This document shows, one piece after another, positions 17,695-24,747 of a DNA stretch of 28,377 nucleotides. Under the pieces are notes generated by a model. The model ran no database searches and was not told the DNA's origin. It saw only the letters and a program-made list of their open reading frames with translations. The position numbers were made by a program, and so were the translations under genes. Location of the stretch: positions 1 through 28,377 of the forward strand of contig JAXMBX010000060.1 in assembly GCA_046349635.1 (NCBI GenBank). The letters are read 5' to 3'. The stretch comes from JAXMBX01 sp046349635. Lineage in GTDB: Bacteria; Planctomycetota; Planctomycetia; Planctomycetales; Planctomycetaceae. Position 1 is the first letter of the stretch. Every line of letters starts with the position of its first letter.

Positions 17695-17740
17695 AAGGTT
17701 CCGATCGGAGTTGTGGCCGGTCGGAACCTTGATCGTTTTG
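17695..17740 (+). terminator. Terminator-like hairpin after the SDR gene
   Basis: 14-bp arms AAGGTTCCGATCGG (17695-17708) and CCGGTCGGAACCTT (17717-17730) pair with one G-U type mismatch around an 8-nt loop. They are followed by GATCGTTTTG. The T-run is weak, so termination may be partial. Confidence 0.6.
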
Positions 17741-17770
17741 AGTAATGAAATTCCAGGAACGGAGGATGCC

Positions 17771-18160
17771 ATGTTTCCCTCAACCGTCGATCGGGTTCCC
17801 GCCAATACATCGGACGAAATCAATGCACAGATCCGCCGGCAAACCGAGGAATCAATCCGCGCTTATCAACACGCCGGCAAAGCCCGTGTTCGCCAGCGAC
17901 TCCAGGAACTGGACGAAGAATGGGATATCGAGCGAACTCTGGAAGCCAATGCCTCTACGCTGATGCTGGCAGGACTGACTTTGGGAATCACGGTCAATAA
18001 GAAGTTCCTCGCCATTCCGGTCCTGGTCTCCGGCTTCCTGCTCCAGCATGCCTTACAAGGCTGGTGCCCCCCGTTGCCCATCCTCCGCCGAATGGGTTTT
18101 CGGACCGCTTCGGAAATTGACGAGGAGAAATACGCCCTCAAGCAGACACACGGCGTCTGA
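17771..18160 (+). CDS. Small membrane protein with DUF2892/YgaP-type C-terminus
   Basis: Starting at ATG 17771 (GGAGGATGCC just upstream) the protein has 129 aa. Residues 1-60 are charged and probably helical ('EINAQIRRQTEESIRAYQHA'). Residues about 60-100 form two hydrophobic stretches ('STLMLAGLTLGITV', 'FLAIPVLVSGFLLQHALQ') followed by 'GWCPPLPILRRMGFRTASEI' and an E/K-rich tail. Two short membrane helices followed by W-C-P-P-x-P-x-L-R-R-x-G-x-R-T fit the DUF2892 (YgaP-like) family of small inner-membrane proteins, usually seen fused or next to rhodanese domains. The function here is unknown. An upstream extension of the frame to 17573 overlaps the SDR gene and is not supported by a ribosome-binding site. 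Confidence 0.75.
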   Translation: MFPSTVDRVPANTSDEINAQIRRQTEESIRAYQHAGKARVRQRLQELDEEWDIERTLEANASTLMLAGLTLGITVNKKFLAIPVLVSGFLLQHALQGWCPPLPILRRMGFRTASEIDEEKYALKQTHGV

Positions 18161-18193
18161 CCAATTCAGACCCGCAAACTGCTCTGTAATCTC

Positions 18194-18260
18194 ACGGACT
18201 GACCGGTTTCCCTCCTCGGCTGCTTTTATTGCTGCCGGGGGACCGTAGTCCGTTTTTTTA
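18194..18260 (+). terminator. Strong rho-independent terminator
   Basis: Outer stem ACGGACT (18194-18200) pairs with AGTCCGT (18247-18253), and an inner stem pairs CGGTTTCCCTCCTCGGC with GCCGGGGGACCG. Seven T residues follow directly (18253-18259). Confidence 0.85.
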
Positions 18261-18279
18261 TTCTTTGTTATCTTGATCT

Positions 18280-18328
18280 ACTTCCCGAATGTGACCTCTC
18301 TGAGGCATTTTATTCGGGAAGTGTTTTT
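18280..18328 (+). terminator. Hairpin with T-run immediately before tRNA-Met
   Basis: Perfect 11-bp arms ACTTCCCGAAT (18280-18290) and ATTCGGGAAGT (18312-18322) are followed by GTTTTT, ending 3 nt before the tRNA. It could be a second terminator or a tRNA-leader processing structure. Confidence 0.55.
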
Positions 18329-18330
18329 CC

Positions 18331-18404
18331 GGGGCCGTAGCTCAATCGGTTAGAGCAGCAGACTCATAATCTGTTGGTTCTGGGTTCGAGTCCCAGCGGC
18401 CCCA
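18331..18404 (+). tRNA. trnM: tRNA-Met (anticodon CAT), elongator type
   Basis: Acceptor GGGGCCG (18331-18337) pairs with CGGCCCC (18397-18403), with discriminator A at 18404. The D arm is GCTC/GAGC, the anticodon stem GCAGA/TCTGT around CTCATAA, and the T arm CTGGG-TTCGAGT-CCCAG. The anticodon CAT means elongator Met, or Ile2 if C34 is modified to lysidine. There are no three consecutive G-C pairs in the anticodon stem, so it is not the initiator. CCA is not encoded. Confidence 0.92.
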
Positions 18405-18603
18405 TTTGATCCCAGTCCCACTTTAATTACTAACCCGCCTAAATTTTCCACACCGCATTTTCTCCTCCATCCCACGAATAAAATCTCTTGCCGCTATTCC
18501 CACCTTGCTAAATCGTCGGAGATGCACAAAATGGCCGGGGTGTGGAAGGTGTCGAAATTCATTGTCAGCGAGTCCCCCCGCCGGTGATTCCTCCTGGTTC
18601 AAA

Positions 18604-18633
18604 TTCTTACGTATTTCAAGCTCTCACGTATTT
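18604..18633. repeat. Direct repeat upstream of the EAL/HDOD gene
   Basis: TTCTTACGTATTT (18604-18616) and CTCTCACGTATTT (18621-18633) repeat with a 17-bp period, roughly 70-90 nt before the start codon. The shared core is CTYACGTATTT. A possible paired operator; no factor is identified. Confidence 0.4.
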
Positions 18634-18698
18634 ATGGCGCACCAGATCCGAAGAAGTCGCTCGTTTGAAATGAGTGTCCGTCGCCATGGGAAAAGCCA

Positions 18699-19901
18699 AT
18701 GCATGAAGTCCTGATCGGCCGACAGCCCATCTATGATGCCGCATTGGAAATCAAAGCTTATGAGTTGCTGTATCGCAGCAACCATGAGAATGCCGCGCAC
18801 ATTCCCGAAGCGACCGATGCCACCGGCCGGATGCTGGTCAGTGCCCTGATGGATATCGGCCTGGATAACCTGGTCGGAAACTCCCCCGCCTACATCAATT
18901 TCTCACGCGAATACTTCACCGACGAGAACGTGCTCAGTCTGGATAAAGACCGCATCGTTCTGGAAATCCTCGAAACGATTGAGCCGGACGACGATTTTGT
19001 CGCCGCCATTCGCCGCTACGTGGGACTTGGATACAAGGTCGCCCTGGATGACTTCGTCTACGACGATCGGTTTCGTCCGCTCATTGATCTCGCCTCGGCC
19101 GTGAAGATCGATATTCGGATGTTCGATCCGGCGAAGCTCCAGGAACAGATCAATCTCGTGCGGCAATCCGGCACCAAATGCCTGCTCGCGGAAAAGATCG
19201 AGACCTATGAAGAATTTCAGTTGTGCAAACGGCTGGGGTTCGAACTCTTCCAGGGTTACTTTTTGTCCCGGCCGAATATCGTTCGCGACAAGGCGGTCCC
19301 CTCGAACCAGATCGCCGCTTTGCAGATCCTCGCGAAGATGCGCGATCCCAGGATCACCTTCAAGGAACTCGCGAATATCATTTCCCAGGACATCGGTTTA
19401 AGTTACCGGCTGTTGCAATTCTGCAATTCCTCAGCCGTGGGGATCGGTCGCAAAATTGAGTCCATCCTGCAGGCCGTGACGTTATTGGGGATGTCCCGGC
19501 TGCGAATGATGGTGACGCTGTTGACGTTGAAAGAATTGAACAGCAAACCCCTGGCCGTCGTGCAGACCGCGATGATGCGGGCCAGATTGTGCGAATTGTT
19601 GGGGACCGCCCTGGACGCTAAGGAAGTCGAATCGTTTCATCTCGTCGGCCTCTTCTCGGCTCTCGATACCTTGATGGATCGACCCCTGGAGGAAATTCTC
19701 CCCGCGCTTCCCTTGTCGCCGGAAGTGACACGCGGAATTCTCCATCATGAAGGTCGGCTGGGAGAAGCCTTGCGGTGTGCCATCTCCATGGAACGGACCT
19801 CCTGGGAAGATTCGCATTGTCCGGGGCTGAGCAGAGACCAGATCCAGACCGCCTACCTTCAGGCCGTCGCCTCGGACGTTCACGGTGAACTGGTCTCCTG
19901 A
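18699..19901 (+). CDS. Degenerate EAL domain fused to HDOD domain (YuxH-type signalling protein)
   Basis: The 400-aa protein starts 'MHEVLIGRQPIYDAALEIKA'. Residues 1-200 resemble an EAL domain, but the signature E-A-L is 'YELLYR' and much of the metal-binding set is altered, although 'VALDDFVYD' is kept. This is typical of the YuxH/CdgJ class, in which EAL is catalytically inactive. Residues about 205-390 are an HDOD domain ('QILAKMRDPRITFKELANII', 'DIGLSYRLLQFCNSSAVG'). Such proteins act in c-di-GMP-linked control of motility, biofilm and related behaviour, probably by protein contact. No Shine-Dalgarno is evident before ATG 18699. The gene is monocistronic or shares a transcript with the methyltransferase 80 nt downstream. 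Confidence 0.9.
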   Translation: MHEVLIGRQPIYDAALEIKAYELLYRSNHENAAHIPEATDATGRMLVSALMDIGLDNLVGNSPAYINFSREYFTDENVLSLDKDRIVLEILETIEPDDDFVAAIRRYVGLGYKVALDDFVYDDRFRPLIDLASAVKIDIRMFDPAKLQEQINLVRQSGTKCLLAEKIETYEEFQLCKRLGFELFQGYFLSRPNIVRDKAVPSNQIAALQILAKMRDPRITFKELANIISQDIGLSYRLLQFCNSSAVGIGRKIESILQAVTLLGMSRLRMMVTLLTLKELNSKPLAVVQTAMMRARLCELLGTALDAKEVESFHLVGLFSALDTLMDRPLEEILPALPLSPEVTRGILHHEGRLGEALRCAISMERTSWEDSHCPGLSRDQIQTAYLQAVASDVHGELVS

Positions 19902-19983
19902 AACGATCCCCCCTTAAAATGGAAAACGATGCCCCGTTTGGGAATGACTTTTCGTTTTCATTCAAATGATAAGGCGGTTGCGA

Positions 19984-20664
19984 ATGAACCAGGATCAATG
20001 GGCCTCCGTGGACGATTACCTGGGGGAGATGCTCGTACAGCCTGATGCTGCCCTGAATCAGGCCTTGCAGGACAGCGCCGCCGCGGGACTGCCGGCAATC
20101 AATGTCACTCCTCCGCAGGGAAAGTTTTTGCATCTCCTGGCGCGAATCCATGGAGCAAAAAGGATCCTGGAAATCGGCACGCTGGGAGGCTACAGCACCA
20201 TCTGGCTGGCCCGCGCTCTCCCCTCGGATGGAAAACTGGTCACCCTCGAAATCGAGCCGTTACACGCCCAGGTCGCCCGCCAGAACCTCGACCGCGCCGG
20301 TCTTTCTGACCGTGTGGAAATCATCCTCGGGAAAGCGACCGACACGCTCGCGAAAATGGTCCAGGAAAACCGCGGCCCGTTCGACCTGATTTTTATCGAC
20401 GCCGACAAGCCGGGTAACCCCGAATACTTCCAATGGGCCCTGAAACTGACGCATCCCGGAGGCGTGATCATCGTCGATAATGTCATCCGCAAAGGGGCCG
20501 TTGTGGACGCCGCCAGCGATGACCCCAACGTGCAAGGAGTTCGCCGTCTGAATGAGTTGATCGCGGCTGAAAAACGGGTGACGGCAACCGCGCTGCAGAC
20601 CGTGGGCAGCAAAGGGTACGACGGGTTCGCGGTGATCTTTGTCAACGCCCCCGTGCGTCAATGA
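19984..20664 (+). CDS. SAM-dependent O-methyltransferase (CCoAOMT-like)
   Basis: From ATG 19984 ('MNQDQWASVDDYLGEML') the protein is 226 aa, the normal length for class I catechol/caffeoyl-CoA-type O-methyltransferases. SAM-binding motif I is 'RILEIGTLGGYSTIWLARAL', the acidic ribose-binding residue is in 'LVTLEIEPLHAQVAR', and the metal-binding Asp is in 'DLIFIDADKPGNPEYFQWAL', followed by 'GGVIIVDNVIRKG'. The enzyme is predicted to methylate a catechol-like hydroxyl with a divalent metal; the substrate is unknown. AAGG lies 9 nt upstream of this start; a further in-frame ATG at 19966 lacks a ribosome-binding site. The gene is convergent with the NarL-like regulator, 59 nt apart. Confidence 0.92.
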   Translation: MNQDQWASVDDYLGEMLVQPDAALNQALQDSAAAGLPAINVTPPQGKFLHLLARIHGAKRILEIGTLGGYSTIWLARALPSDGKLVTLEIEPLHAQVARQNLDRAGLSDRVEIILGKATDTLAKMVQENRGPFDLIFIDADKPGNPEYFQWALKLTHPGGVIIVDNVIRKGAVVDAASDDPNVQGVRRLNELIAAEKRVTATALQTVGSKGYDGFAVIFVNAPVRQ

Positions 20665-20700
20665 CCCCGCGAATGCCCGAGAGTACTCCCTCCATTCTGG

Positions 20701-20738
20701 CATCGCGGCATCACATCGCGGAGTCACGTCGCGGAAGA
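20701..20738. repeat. Three tandem 13-bp units with CATCGCGG core
   Basis: CATCGCGG (20701-20708), CATCGCGG (20714-20721) and CGTCGCGG (20727-20734) recur every 13 bp between two convergent genes, overlapping the stop codon of the NarL-like regulator. Confidence 0.55.
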
Positions 20739-21398
20739 GCTGTTTTCATTCTCCAGCTTCCAGCGGACTGCGGCGTGAGTTAACTCATGTCCGTTCTTGA
20801 GATTCAATTTTCGCCGGATATTCTCCCGGTGCGAATCGATCGTGTGATTGCTCAGGTGCAGTTTCTTGGCGATCTGCGTCGTTCCCAATCCCTCGCCGAT
20901 GAGACCGAACACCTGCAATTCCCTGTCGGTCAAACGCGCAACCGAATCGGGTTCCTGTGCGTCCTCCTGCCCGATGGCCTGCGTCAGAAGTTTTTGCATC
21001 AGCTCCTCGCTGATGTGCCGCTTACCGGCCCGAACGGTCCGGATCGCCCCCAGGATCGTTTCTTCGCACTGTTCCTTGTTGACGTATCCCATCGCCCCCG
21101 CGCGAAGCGCTCGTTCTCCATACAGCCGTTCATCATGATGTGAGATGACGAGGATCTTCGACTGTGGCAGCATCTGCCTCGCGCGCTGGATAAGGTCCAG
21201 TCCCGTGCCGTCCCGCAGGGTAATATCCACGATGATGACCTCGGGCGCAGCCTGTGGCAATTTTTGAATCGCATCCGCCACTCCGCTCGCCGTTCCGCAG
21301 ACCTCCAGGTCTTTCTCGGAATTAATGAGCAGCATGAGCCCGTCTCGGATGAGCGGATGGTCATCGACAACGAAAATTCTTGTCTTGCTGGCCTGCAT
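20724..21398 (-). CDS. NarL/FixJ-type response regulator (REC + LuxR HTH)
   Basis: The 224-aa protein has a receiver at 1-125 ('RIFVVDDHPLIRDGLMLLI', phosphoacceptor D58 in 'VIIVDITLRDGTG', conserved K in 'GYVNKEQCEE') and a LuxR-type DNA-binding domain at about 150-215 ('LTDRELQVFGLIGEGLGTTQ', 'KLHLSNHTIDSHRENIRRKL'). It is a transcription factor of the NarL class, normally activated by a HisKA_3 kinase. The only such kinase in the window is at 22970-24133 on the same strand, about 1.6 kb upstream, which makes it the likely partner even though three plus-strand genes lie between. No clear Shine-Dalgarno precedes ATG 21398. Confidence 0.93.
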   Translation of the reverse strand: MQASKTRIFVVDDHPLIRDGLMLLINSEKDLEVCGTASGVADAIQKLPQAAPEVIIVDITLRDGTGLDLIQRARQMLPQSKILVISHHDERLYGERALRAGAMGYVNKEQCEETILGAIRTVRAGKRHISEELMQKLLTQAIGQEDAQEPDSVARLTDRELQVFGLIGEGLGTTQIAKKLHLSNHTIDSHRENIRRKLNLKNGHELTHAAVRWKLENENSSSAT

Positions 21399-21700
21399 GG
21401 GAATTCGTGGTGTTGAATGTGGGGGGATTCGCGGGATAGATCCATCTTAATATCCGCCCGGACGGGAATCTGCACCGCAGGGTCGTGAAAATTCCGGACC
21501 GGATGATTTTCTTCGACCTGCCGGAAACCCCGGTTTTTGCAGAGATTTCGCGGGATTTTATCCGGCCTCTGGCGGAATCCACCATCACCTTTCCCGCAAG
21601 CCGCCATAGGGAATTAGCGTCCGGCCCGATTCTGGAATTCGCTTGCCTGTGGGATACTTTCCCCCGTTGCGGTCATCGATCCTTTGCCTCAAGGAGTCAC
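21399..21700. other. Divergent intergenic region
   Basis: About 300 bp separate the NarL-like regulator (minus) from the BON-like gene (plus). An upstream in-frame extension of the BON gene (to 21485) lacks a ribosome-binding site, so I treat it as non-coding. No clear promoter was found. Confidence 0.45.
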
Positions 21701-22009
21701 ATGATGCGAATGCCTGTCATGGAAGAATCCCGCCAGATCCACCACCGAGCCATGCCTGTTGCGGTGGAGTCGATTGTCGAGTCGACTTTTCCGGATTCGC
21801 CCCGGATCAGGGCTGCCTTGCAACAGGCCTTCGAGGGATCGCCATATCGCGAATTGCAGAACATTGAAGTCGAGATCTTCTCCCAGAGGCTGCGGCTTCG
21901 CGGATCCGTCCCCTGTTTCTATCTGAAGCAGTTGGCACAGGAACTCGCCTTGAATCACGCTCCGGAATACCTGGTTTCAAATGAAATTCGAGTCCTCTCA
22001 AATTGTTGA
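21701..22009 (+). CDS. Small BON-like domain protein
   Basis: The 102-aa protein starts at ATG 21701, with AAGGAG 4 nt upstream. After a short polar N-terminus, residues about 30-100 follow the BON pattern: a helix ('SPRIRAALQQAFEGSPY'), strands 'LQNIEVEIFSQRLRLRGSV', a second helix ('YLKQLAQELALNHAPEY') and 'LVSNEIRVL'. BON domains usually bind membranes or phospholipids, or serve as protein-interaction modules. There is no signal peptide, so a cytoplasmic role is likely. Small single-BON proteins of this type occur in planctomycetes without known function. The gene is the first of three plus-strand genes leading to csrA. Confidence 0.65.
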   Translation: MMRMPVMEESRQIHHRAMPVAVESIVESTFPDSPRIRAALQQAFEGSPYRELQNIEVEIFSQRLRLRGSVPCFYLKQLAQELALNHAPEYLVSNEIRVLSNC

Positions 22010-22054
22010 ATTGTCAAAGTTGAACCCCGTCGAAAGAAACCGGGAGATAAGAAT

Positions 22055-22525
22055 ATGATCATGAGCCAGACTCCTCCTTACCGTTCGTCCGTCTATGTCG
22101 ATCTGGCCCGCTCTTTCATTTGTCGTGAAGTCGCCCGTGTCTTGGAGCCCGGCGGTGTCGACGAGGTCAGAATCTGCGTCCACCACGACGGACTTCCCAG
22201 TCATGTCTGGATTTATGCCCGGCGTGATAATGCCTGGGTCAAACAGCGCGAAGCGATCGACCAGGCCGAGTTGTCCGATGAGGTGAATACTCAACTCGAA
22301 ATCCTGGCCCGCAGGGGTAAGACGGATGAACTGTCGGTTCGGCGGCACTGCAAACCGGACTTCGATGAGACTGATCTGCAATTCAATTCGGAATGGCTCG
22401 AACGCTGTCGCGGTGCAAGCTTGGCCTCTCGCTTGGCGTCGGTCCTGTTCCGGGATTCCCACAATTCTCACAACGACGCACGGCAACGGATTCGTACCCC
22501 CCATCCGGGAGATCAGCGACTTTAG
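22055..22525 (+). CDS. Hypothetical protein upstream of csrA
   Basis: The 156-aa soluble protein ('MIMSQTPPYRSSVYVDLARS') has no motif I recognise. It is rich in charged residues, with a strand-like core 'VDEVRICVHHDGLPSHVWIY' followed by a helical stretch 'KQREAIDQAELSDEVNTQLE' and a basic C-terminus. GGGAG lies 9 nt before the ATG. It is 45 nt after the BON-like gene and is followed by a perfect 14-bp inverted repeat before csrA. No signal peptide or membrane segment is visible. A role with CsrA is only suggested by position. Confidence 0.6.
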   Translation: MIMSQTPPYRSSVYVDLARSFICREVARVLEPGGVDEVRICVHHDGLPSHVWIYARRDNAWVKQREAIDQAELSDEVNTQLEILARRGKTDELSVRRHCKPDFDETDLQFNSEWLERCRGASLASRLASVLFRDSHNSHNDARQRIRTPHPGDQRL

Positions 22526-22567
22526 TTGTCCGCTGCCAACTCGCCCGAAAACATACCAGAGCTCATT

Positions 22568-22628
22568 CTCTCTCCCCTCTCTTCCGCTTACGGGGCAGAA
22601 GATGCGAATTGAGAGGGGAGAGAGTTTT
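22568..22628 (+). terminator. Perfect 14-bp CT/GA hairpin before csrA
   Basis: CTCTCTCCCCTCTC (22568-22581) and GAGAGGGGAGAGAG (22611-22624) are exact reverse complements with a 29-nt loop, followed by TTTT. It lies about 54 nt before the csrA start. It may terminate the upstream gene or control entry into csrA. The second arm and the csrA Shine-Dalgarno both contain GGA triplets, the core of CsrA binding sites. Confidence 0.6.
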
Positions 22629-22677
22629 ATCAGATCGACTTGTCGGGAAGTTCCTTAATTCAAAGGAGTGAAGTCCA

Positions 22678-22857
22678 ATGCTGATCTTAAGCCGTCGCCC
22701 GCACGAGCGCATCGTCATCAGCGATTCCATCGAGATCGAAGTCGTCCGCATTCAGGGAAATCGTGTCAGGCTGGCGATCTCGGCCCCGGCGAAGGTTTCC
22801 GTTCGCAGGCAGGAACTTTGCGATCTGAAAGTCGCGGAACCTTGCCTGCCGGAGTGA
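22678..22857 (+). CDS. csrA: CsrA, carbon storage regulator
   Basis: This 59-aa protein starts 'MLILSRRPHERIVISDSIEI' and continues 'VVRIQGNRVRLAISAPAKV' and 'SVRRQEL', the full CsrA fold: the 'MLxLxRR' start, a 'GNxVRLxIxAP' core and the 'VSVxRxE' RNA-binding segment with its conserved Arg. CsrA dimers bind GGA motifs in mRNA leaders and repress or activate translation of carbon storage, motility and biofilm genes. AAAGGAG lies 8 nt before the ATG and itself contains GGA, a potential autoregulatory site. No fliW or flagellar gene is adjacent, unlike many bacterial csrA loci. It is convergent with the NarX-like kinase, about 110 nt apart. Confidence 0.93.
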   Translation: MLILSRRPHERIVISDSIEIEVVRIQGNRVRLAISAPAKVSVRRQELCDLKVAEPCLPE

Positions 22858-22969
22858 AACGCGCCTTTCTTCAAGGCTCAGCGATTGGAACGAACGGTGA
22901 TTGGAACGGAATTCGTCGATTCCTTGCGGTCGCAAAGCCGCGACGGATCCATCGAACAGCGCCGTTGGT

Positions 22970-24133
22970 CTACCTCTCGACGGGGGGCAGCGGGATGATG
23001 CACCTCACGAGCGTCCCTTTTTCCGGAAGCCTGGTGATCTGTAATCGCCCCCCCATCAATCCCGCACGGTACTCCATAGTCCGCAGTCCCATGCCGGAAC
23101 AATCCGCGGCTTTGGGCAGATATGGCCCCGCATGGTCGAAGCCCGTGCCATTGTCGCGGATTTCGAGGATGATTTGCCGATCTTCCGAAACCAGGTGAAT
23201 ATCAATCCGCGTGGCGTACCCGTGGCGCAACGCATTACTCAGGGCTTCCTGCGCGATCCGGTACAGGTGCGTCGCCGTTGAGTTGTCATTAAAGGCGACC
23301 GGTTCACCGCAGGCAAAATGACAGTCGATTTCCGGGAGTGCATTCGTCAAGTCAGCCAGCTTCTGCAGGGCGACCTGCAGACCCTCGGTATCCAGTTGCA
23401 CCGGAAGGATCCCATGGGCCAGCTTTTTGGCGTTCCTCATCGAATCAGCCAGACCCTGTGCCAGGCGTTCCGCAATGCCTCGCACTGTTTCAAAAGTGCC
23501 GCTGTCAAGCACACGATCCGACTCTGCTTCCCCCTGTTTGGCCGGGAGTGAATCGAGCGACTTCAGCAGGGCCGAGCAATACATCGACAGCCCCGTCAAT
23601 TCCTGCCCCAGGCCATCGTGCAGTTCCTGCGCAATCCTGTTCTGCTCCTCCGTGACAACCTCCAGAACGTGCCTCTGCAGATGTTTGCGTTCCGTAACAT
23701 CCCGGATCATGCCGGTGAAATAGCCGAGGTGATCGATCTCACTGACCGCCAGATCGACCGGAAATGCCGTTCCGTCCTTGCGTAACGCGATCACTTCCCG
23801 ACCGATGCCGATGATGTGCGGTTCCCGGGTCTTCAGGTAACGTGCGATATATCCATCATGTCCGTCCCGGTAGGGTTGAGGCATGAGGATGTTAACGTTC
23901 TGCCCCACCAGTTCCTGCATCGAATATCCGAACATGATCTCGGTGTGTCGGTTGACGAGCCTGATAATCCCTCGCTGGTCCATCACGATAATCGCATCTA
24001 CCGCGGTGTTCAGGATCGATTGCAACAACTGTTCTCGCCTGTCATGGCTCTCCCCGACCAGTTCGTTCAGCACATTTCGAAACTCTTTCTCTTCGAGAGA
24101 AACAGTCGGCGATTTCGGGTCGGCGGGCATCAT
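22970..24133 (-). CDS. NarX-like PAS sensor histidine kinase (HisKA_3)
   Basis: From ATG 24133 ('MMPADPKSPTVSLEEKEFRN') the protein is 387 aa. A PAS domain lies at about 36-150 ('AIIVMDQRGIIRLVNRHTEI', ending 'MIRDVTERKH'). The HisKA_3 phosphoacceptor is 'RIAQELHDGLGQEL' (H172). The GHKL ATPase boxes are 'RIAQEALSNALRHG', 'IRDNGTGFD' and 'GMGLRTMEYRAGLMGGRLQI'. It has no membrane helix, so it is likely a cytoplasmic redox- or ligand-sensing PAS kinase. The frame extends upstream to 24262, but the added 43 residues look non-family. The NarL-like regulator at 20724-21398 is the likely partner. The gene is transcribed divergently from fmdD. Confidence 0.9.
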   Translation of the reverse strand: MMPADPKSPTVSLEEKEFRNVLNELVGESHDRREQLLQSILNTAVDAIIVMDQRGIIRLVNRHTEIMFGYSMQELVGQNVNILMPQPYRDGHDGYIARYLKTREPHIIGIGREVIALRKDGTAFPVDLAVSEIDHLGYFTGMIRDVTERKHLQRHVLEVVTEEQNRIAQELHDGLGQELTGLSMYCSALLKSLDSLPAKQGEAESDRVLDSGTFETVRGIAERLAQGLADSMRNAKKLAHGILPVQLDTEGLQVALQKLADLTNALPEIDCHFACGEPVAFNDNSTATHLYRIAQEALSNALRHGYATRIDIHLVSEDRQIILEIRDNGTGFDHAGPYLPKAADCSGMGLRTMEYRAGLMGGRLQITRLPEKGTLVRCIIPLPPVER

Positions 24134-24325
24134 GGCGGGACACTCGAGATTTGGAAACGGTGACGGGATCAATCCTACAATACCAGCCGAACTTTTGGAG
24201 GGGAGTTCAGTTCGTACCAAAGTCACGCAAAAATGCCGGAGTTGGCGGGCCTCACCACCCATTTCTCCAGTCGACCGAGTCGCCCCGCAAGTGCCATTCG
24301 CACACCTGGGAGGGGGGATCCGGAA

Positions 24326-24354
24326 TTGACCCCCGCCTCTCAGACAGAGACAAT
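24326..24354 (+). promoter_or_regulatory. Candidate sigma-70 promoter of the fmd cluster
   Basis: TTGACC (24326-24331), a 17-bp spacer and GACAAT (24349-24354) precede the fmdD start by 24 nt. The matches are 5/6 and 4/6. The short leader contains AAGGAG and AAGGAAAGG. Confidence 0.45.
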
Positions 24355-24378
24355 AAGGAGCCTTAAGGAAAGGAACGC

Positions 24379-24720
24379 ATGCCTGACACGTTTATCTTGA
24401 TTCCGGGACGGACCAGCCGACAGGGAACAGGCCTGAACGAGGGGAAATACTCCTCCGATTATCAGGACGAAATCAACACTTTGTTGATGAACCCCGCCGA
24501 TATGAGCCGATTGGGAATCAATGACGGCGAACAAGTCCGGATGTGGAACGACCTTGCATCGGTTCAGGTCGCCTGCAAATCCGCGAAGGAGGAATGTCCT
24601 CCCGGAATTCTGTTCATCAGTTATGGAGACAAGTCGAGCCGGTTGATGTCCGGTGACACGCACGGGAGCGGGATGCCCACCAGCAAAGGGCTGGATGTTT
24701 TTGTGGAAAAATTAACGTAG
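24379..24720 (+). CDS. fmdD: Formylmethanofuran dehydrogenase subunit D-like (molybdopterin-dinucleotide binding)
   Basis: The 113-aa protein matches the small FmdD/FwdD subunit, equivalent to the C-terminal cofactor-binding domain of molybdopterin oxidoreductases. Visible features are 'LIPGRTSRQGTGLNEGKYSS', 'LLMNPADMSRLGINDGEQVR' (the 'xNPxDxxxLGIxxGxxV' pattern of dinucleotide-binding domains) and 'CPPGILFISYGDKSSRLM'. In archaea, FwdD sits on FwdB and helps hold the tungsto- or molybdopterin. AAGGAAAGGAACGC precedes the ATG. It is 27 nt upstream of fmdB on the same strand. Its presence as a separate gene suggests that FmdB binds the pterin cofactor, unlike the methylotroph Fhc complex. 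Confidence 0.85.
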   Translation: MPDTFILIPGRTSRQGTGLNEGKYSSDYQDEINTLLMNPADMSRLGINDGEQVRMWNDLASVQVACKSAKEECPPGILFISYGDKSSRLMSGDTHGSGMPTSKGLDVFVEKLT

Positions 24721-24747
24721 TCCCAAACCAGTCATCGCAGGACCGAT

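Noticed and set aside
16752..17810. 352-aa minus-strand open frame
   Set aside because: Antisense to the SDR gene; low-complexity GDG/FGG composition typical of a shadow.
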